Assembly (NCBI GenBank): GCA_944327425.1 | Contig: CALVHJ010000068.1 | Span: 1-7,307 of the forward strand | Source: an uncultured Bacilli bacterium | Lineage (GTDB): Bacteria > Bacillota_I > Bacilli_A > RF39 > UBA660 | Direction: 5' to 3' | Length of the DNA stretch: 7,307 nt | Shown here: piece by piece, positions 4,791 to 7,307 of the stretch | How positions within the stretch are numbered: position 1 is the stretch's first letter | Layout: each line of letters opens with the position of its first letter | Program-made: the position numbers and the translations under genes | The notes under the pieces: generated by a model | What the model saw: the letters and a program-made list of their open reading frames with translations, nothing else | Told to the model about the DNA's origin: nothing | The model's database searches: none

Positions 4791-7307
4791 TTTTGGCTTA
4801 ATTCTTTATAATAAGCATATCTTTTTTTAGCATTATCTATTTGTTTTGATAATAATTCTCGAGCTAGTTTTTCATCCTTAATTTTTAAAGCATTATATCT
4901 TACTTCATTATCTAAGAATTTTTCATAATTAGCAAAATTTGGTTCTTTATTATCCATATATAATTTATCTTCTTCGGGATTATATCGCATTAAAAGAGTG
5001 TATCCTACTTCACTAGCTAAACGCTCTTCTTCAATAGAGTGAGACATACCTGTTTTGATTCCTTGTTCAATACATGGTGAGTAAGCAATGATAAGGGCCG
5101 GTCCATTATGTTCCATAGCTTCTTTCATAACTTTAATACTATGTTGCATATTGGCTCCTAAACTAATACTAGCTACATAACAATTAGGATAAGACATGGC
5201 TATTCGAAATAAATCTTTTTTGGCTGTTTTTTTACCAAAATTGGCAAATTCAGCGACAGCTCCTAATTTGCTTGATTTACTTGCTTGGCCACCAGTATTA
5301 GAATAAACCTCTGTATCTAAAACTAACACTTTGATATTTTCCCCCGTTAGCAAAACATGATCTAAGCCACCAAAGCCAATATCATAAGCCCAACCATCAC
5401 CACCAATGGCTAAAACAGTTCGAGCTGGAAGGTAATTTAATAAACTTTTTAGCTTTTCAGGTATCTCTAAATTAGATAGTTTATTTTTTATATCCATAGT
5501 TATTTTAAAATCATTAATGTTAGCAAGATAACTAGTAAAGAGATCTTTAATTTCCTTAGTCACATTATTCATTTCACTTTCCATTATTTTTTTTATTAAA
5601 TTTCGTTTAGTTTGGAATGATAAGTGCATACCTAAAGCAAACTCAGCATTATCTTCAAATAAAGAATTGGCCCAAGGTATAGTATAAGGAGTTGTTGGAA
5701 CTGAGCCACCATAAATACTAGAACAACCTGTAGCATTAGCTATTACTAGTTCATCACCGTAAAGTCTGGTTATTAAATTTATGTAAGGGGTTTCTCCACA
5801 TCCAGCACAAGCTCCACTAAATTCAAAGCGAGGTTTACATAAACTTGCTCCAGGTACTGTAAATTTGTTTAATATTTCCGGATTTTCATAATTGTTAAAA
5901 TAAGTGTTGGCTTCTTTTTGTTTATTTATATCAACAGAAGCAAATTCTAAGGCCTTTTTACCATTTTTACCAGGGCACTCTTCAATGCATAAGCCACATT
6001 CTGTACAGTCTACCCCACTTACTAATACTTGATAGGAATATTCTTTATTGGCTAAAAAAGGTATTCCTTCTTTATCTTTAGTTATAAAAGTTCTAATTAC
6101 AGCATGAGGACAAACAAAACTACAACGTCCACACTCTATACAGTTTTCTTTTAGCCATTTAGGAGCATAACTGTTAACATGTCTTTTTTCTAATTTACTT
6201 AAACCATCTGGGAATGTTCCGGTTTTTAGACTTGATACCTCACTTACAGTTAACTCATCACCTAGTCTTTTATTTATTTTACTGAAAACATCTAAATTGG
6301 TTTCTTTGGGTTTATTATTATTTCTTTTAATTTCTATTTGTTTTAAATTGGTTAGAGCTTCTTTTATGGCGGCTATATTACTATTAATTATGTTTTCGCC
6401 TTTGGTTTTAAAGCTTTTTTTAATACTTGCTTCTAGTAATTCGTAGGCATTTGGTACCCCTAATTTATCAAGAATAATCATTTCCATAATTTTACTTATT
6501 TTACCTCTTATCCCACAGTTAGAAGCAATTAGAGATGCATCAATTGTATATACGGCTACATTTCTTTTTTGAATAAGTTCTATATCTTCTAGACAAAACA
6601 TATTTATAAGTTCTTCGCTAGTTTTATTTGTATTGATAATAATTGTACCATTTTCTTTAATATTGTCTATCATACTAAATTTTTTAAAGTATTCATCTTT
6701 GGTTACAACAATTAAACTAGGATTTTCTACGTAAAAGGGAGCATTTATTTCTTTATTACTAATTCTTAAATTACTTACAGTTACGCCACCACTTTTTTTA
6801 GAGTCATAAGAAAAATAGCCATTAACATAATTACCAATATTACCCACAATTTTTAAAATATCTTTTGAAGCACTGACACAGCCATCAGAACCATAACCAT
6901 AAATTAAAAACTCTTGGGCATCTAAATCAATTTTATATTTTTCCTTAGGTAGACTTGTCAAAGTTACATCATCAATAATGCCTATTGTAAAATTGTTTTT
7001 TAAGTTTTTTTCTAACATGGTATAAACACTTTTAATATCTTTCGGAGTGGTGTTTTTACTTGATAAGCCAAATCTTCCTCCTACAATGTTTATTTTCATA
7101 TCTTTTAAGGCATTTACAATGTCTAAATATAATGGTTCACCGTTAGATCCTGCTTCTTTGGTTCGGTCTAAGACAGCAATATTTTTAACTGATTTATGTA
7201 GGACATTAAGTACGTATTTGCTACTAAATGCGCGGTATAAATGAACAGTTATAGCACCTACTTTTTTACCATTTTCGAGTTCTTTATCAACGACTAATTT
7301 AATAGTA
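4772..7307 (-). CDS. nifJ: Pyruvate:ferredoxin (flavodoxin) oxidoreductase, C-terminal ~844 residues (N-terminus outside window)
   Basis: This cytoplasmic enzyme converts pyruvate, CoA and oxidised ferredoxin to acetyl-CoA, CO2 and reduced ferredoxin. The reading frame stays open to the right edge. The ATG at 7099 is internal, because the upstream codons encode family sequence such as IAVLDRTKEAGSNGEPLY. Full homologues have ~1170 residues, so roughly 330 are missing. Counting visible residues from the edge: end of the transketolase-like domain (1-70); CoA-binding region with GYGSDGCVSASKD near 136-148 (families usually have GSDGT, here Cys); EKR motif at 363-375; two [4Fe-4S] ferredoxin motifs (Cys 389/392/395/399 and 434/437/440/444); and the TPP domain, with the proximal-cluster cysteines 500, 503, 528 and 745 plus GDGWAYDIGFGG at 636-647. 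All ligands are present, so it should be active. The loop between TPYT and WANSLFED is about seven residues shorter than in E. coli YdbK. The upstream promoter is not visible. Confidence 0.97.
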   Translation of the reverse strand, partial: TIKLVVDKELENGKKVGAITVHLYRAFSSKYVLNVLHKSVKNIAVLDRTKEAGSNGEPLYLDIVNALKDMKINIVGGRFGLSSKNTTPKDIKSVYTMLEKNLKNNFTIGIIDDVTLTSLPKEKYKIDLDAQEFLIYGYGSDGCVSASKDILKIVGNIGNYVNGYFSYDSKKSGGVTVSNLRISNKEINAPFYVENPSLIVVTKDEYFKKFSMIDNIKENGTIIINTNKTSEELINMFCLEDIELIQKRNVAVYTIDASLIASNCGIRGKISKIMEMIILDKLGVPNAYELLEASIKKSFKTKGENIINSNIAAIKEALTNLKQIEIKRNNNKPKETNLDVFSKINKRLGDELTVSEVSSLKTGTFPDGLSKLEKRHVNSYAPKWLKENCIECGRCSFVCPHAVIRTFITKDKEGIPFLANKEYSYQVLVSGVDCTECGLCIEECPGKNGKKALEFASVDINKQKEANTYFNNYENPEILNKFTVPGASLCKPRFEFSGACAGCGETPYINLITRLYGDELVIANATGCSSIYGGSVPTTPYTIPWANSLFEDNAEFALGMHLSFQTKRNLIKKIMESEMNNVTKEIKDLFTSYLANINDFKITMDIKNKLSNLEIPEKLKSLLNYLPARTVLAIGGDGWAYDIGFGGLDHVLLTGENIKVLVLDTEVYSNTGGQASKSSKLGAVAEFANFGKKTAKKDLFRIAMSYPNCYVASISLGANMQHSIKVMKEAMEHNGPALIIAYSPCIEQGIKTGMSHSIEEERLASEVGYTLLMRYNPEEDKLYMDNKEPNFANYEKFLDNEVRYNALKIKDEKLARELLSKQIDNAKKRYAYYKELSQNKASQN

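Noticed and set aside
7097..7099. ATG at 7099 as the start of nifJ
   Set aside because: The frame is open upstream to the edge and encodes conserved PFOR sequence (IAVLDRTKE...GEPLYLD), so the ATG is internal.
7047..7244. Plus-strand open frame of 65 codons
   Set aside because: It lies opposite nifJ coding sequence that continues to the edge with family motifs, and it has no ribosome binding site.
1..7307. CRISPR arrays, tRNA/rRNA genes, insertion sequences, attachment sites, reassigned TGA codons
   Set aside because: No spaced direct repeats, tRNA-like cloverleafs, transposase frames or terminal repeats were seen. Trp is encoded by TGG and no TGA interrupts the genes.

Overview
The window is a low-GC, gene-dense bacterial segment with four protein-coding genes, all on the minus strand. 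The standard genetic code fits: Trp is TGG, and the four stops are TAA or TAG. Near-consensus sigma-A promoters, AGGAGG-type ribosome binding sites, intrinsic terminators, an FtsA, and a pyruvate:ferredoxin oxidoreductase for acetyl-CoA production point to an anaerobic Bacillota. It is possibly an uncultured gut lineage near Erysipelotrichia/RF39, but the exact lineage is inference.

Layout in the direction of transcription, from high to low coordinates. (1) Positions 7307-4772 hold the C-terminal ~844 residues of pyruvate:ferredoxin oxidoreductase (nifJ). Its N-terminus lies beyond the right edge, and it ends in an intrinsic terminator whose loop holds the stop codon. (2) Positions 4771-4488 are intergenic. 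They hold a self-contained plus-strand transcription unit of ~100 nt (promoter, three hairpins, terminator) that encodes no protein and looks like an undescribed small RNA. A divergent minus-strand promoter serves the next gene. (3) Positions 4487-2904 encode a five-helix membrane protein with a large extracytoplasmic beta-rich domain. I do not recognise the family. (4) Positions 2882-1341, 21 nt downstream and probably co-transcribed, encode a RelA/SpoT-family protein. Its (p)ppGpp hydrolase site is intact, its synthetase site is degenerate, and it ends after the TGS domain. A terminator follows directly. (5) Positions 1253-12 encode FtsA under its own strong promoter. A ribosome binding site overlapping the ftsA stop announces another gene just outside the left edge, plausibly ftsZ.

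The biologically suggestive part is the middle: an envelope protein with an external domain and a cytoplasmic acidic linker, coupled to a hydrolase-only alarmone enzyme, with an orphan small RNA divergent from the operon. The small RNA carries an exposed CCCC tract complementary to the unusually G-rich ribosome binding site of the hydrolase gene. The link between these three is inference; the individual elements are visible in the sequence.
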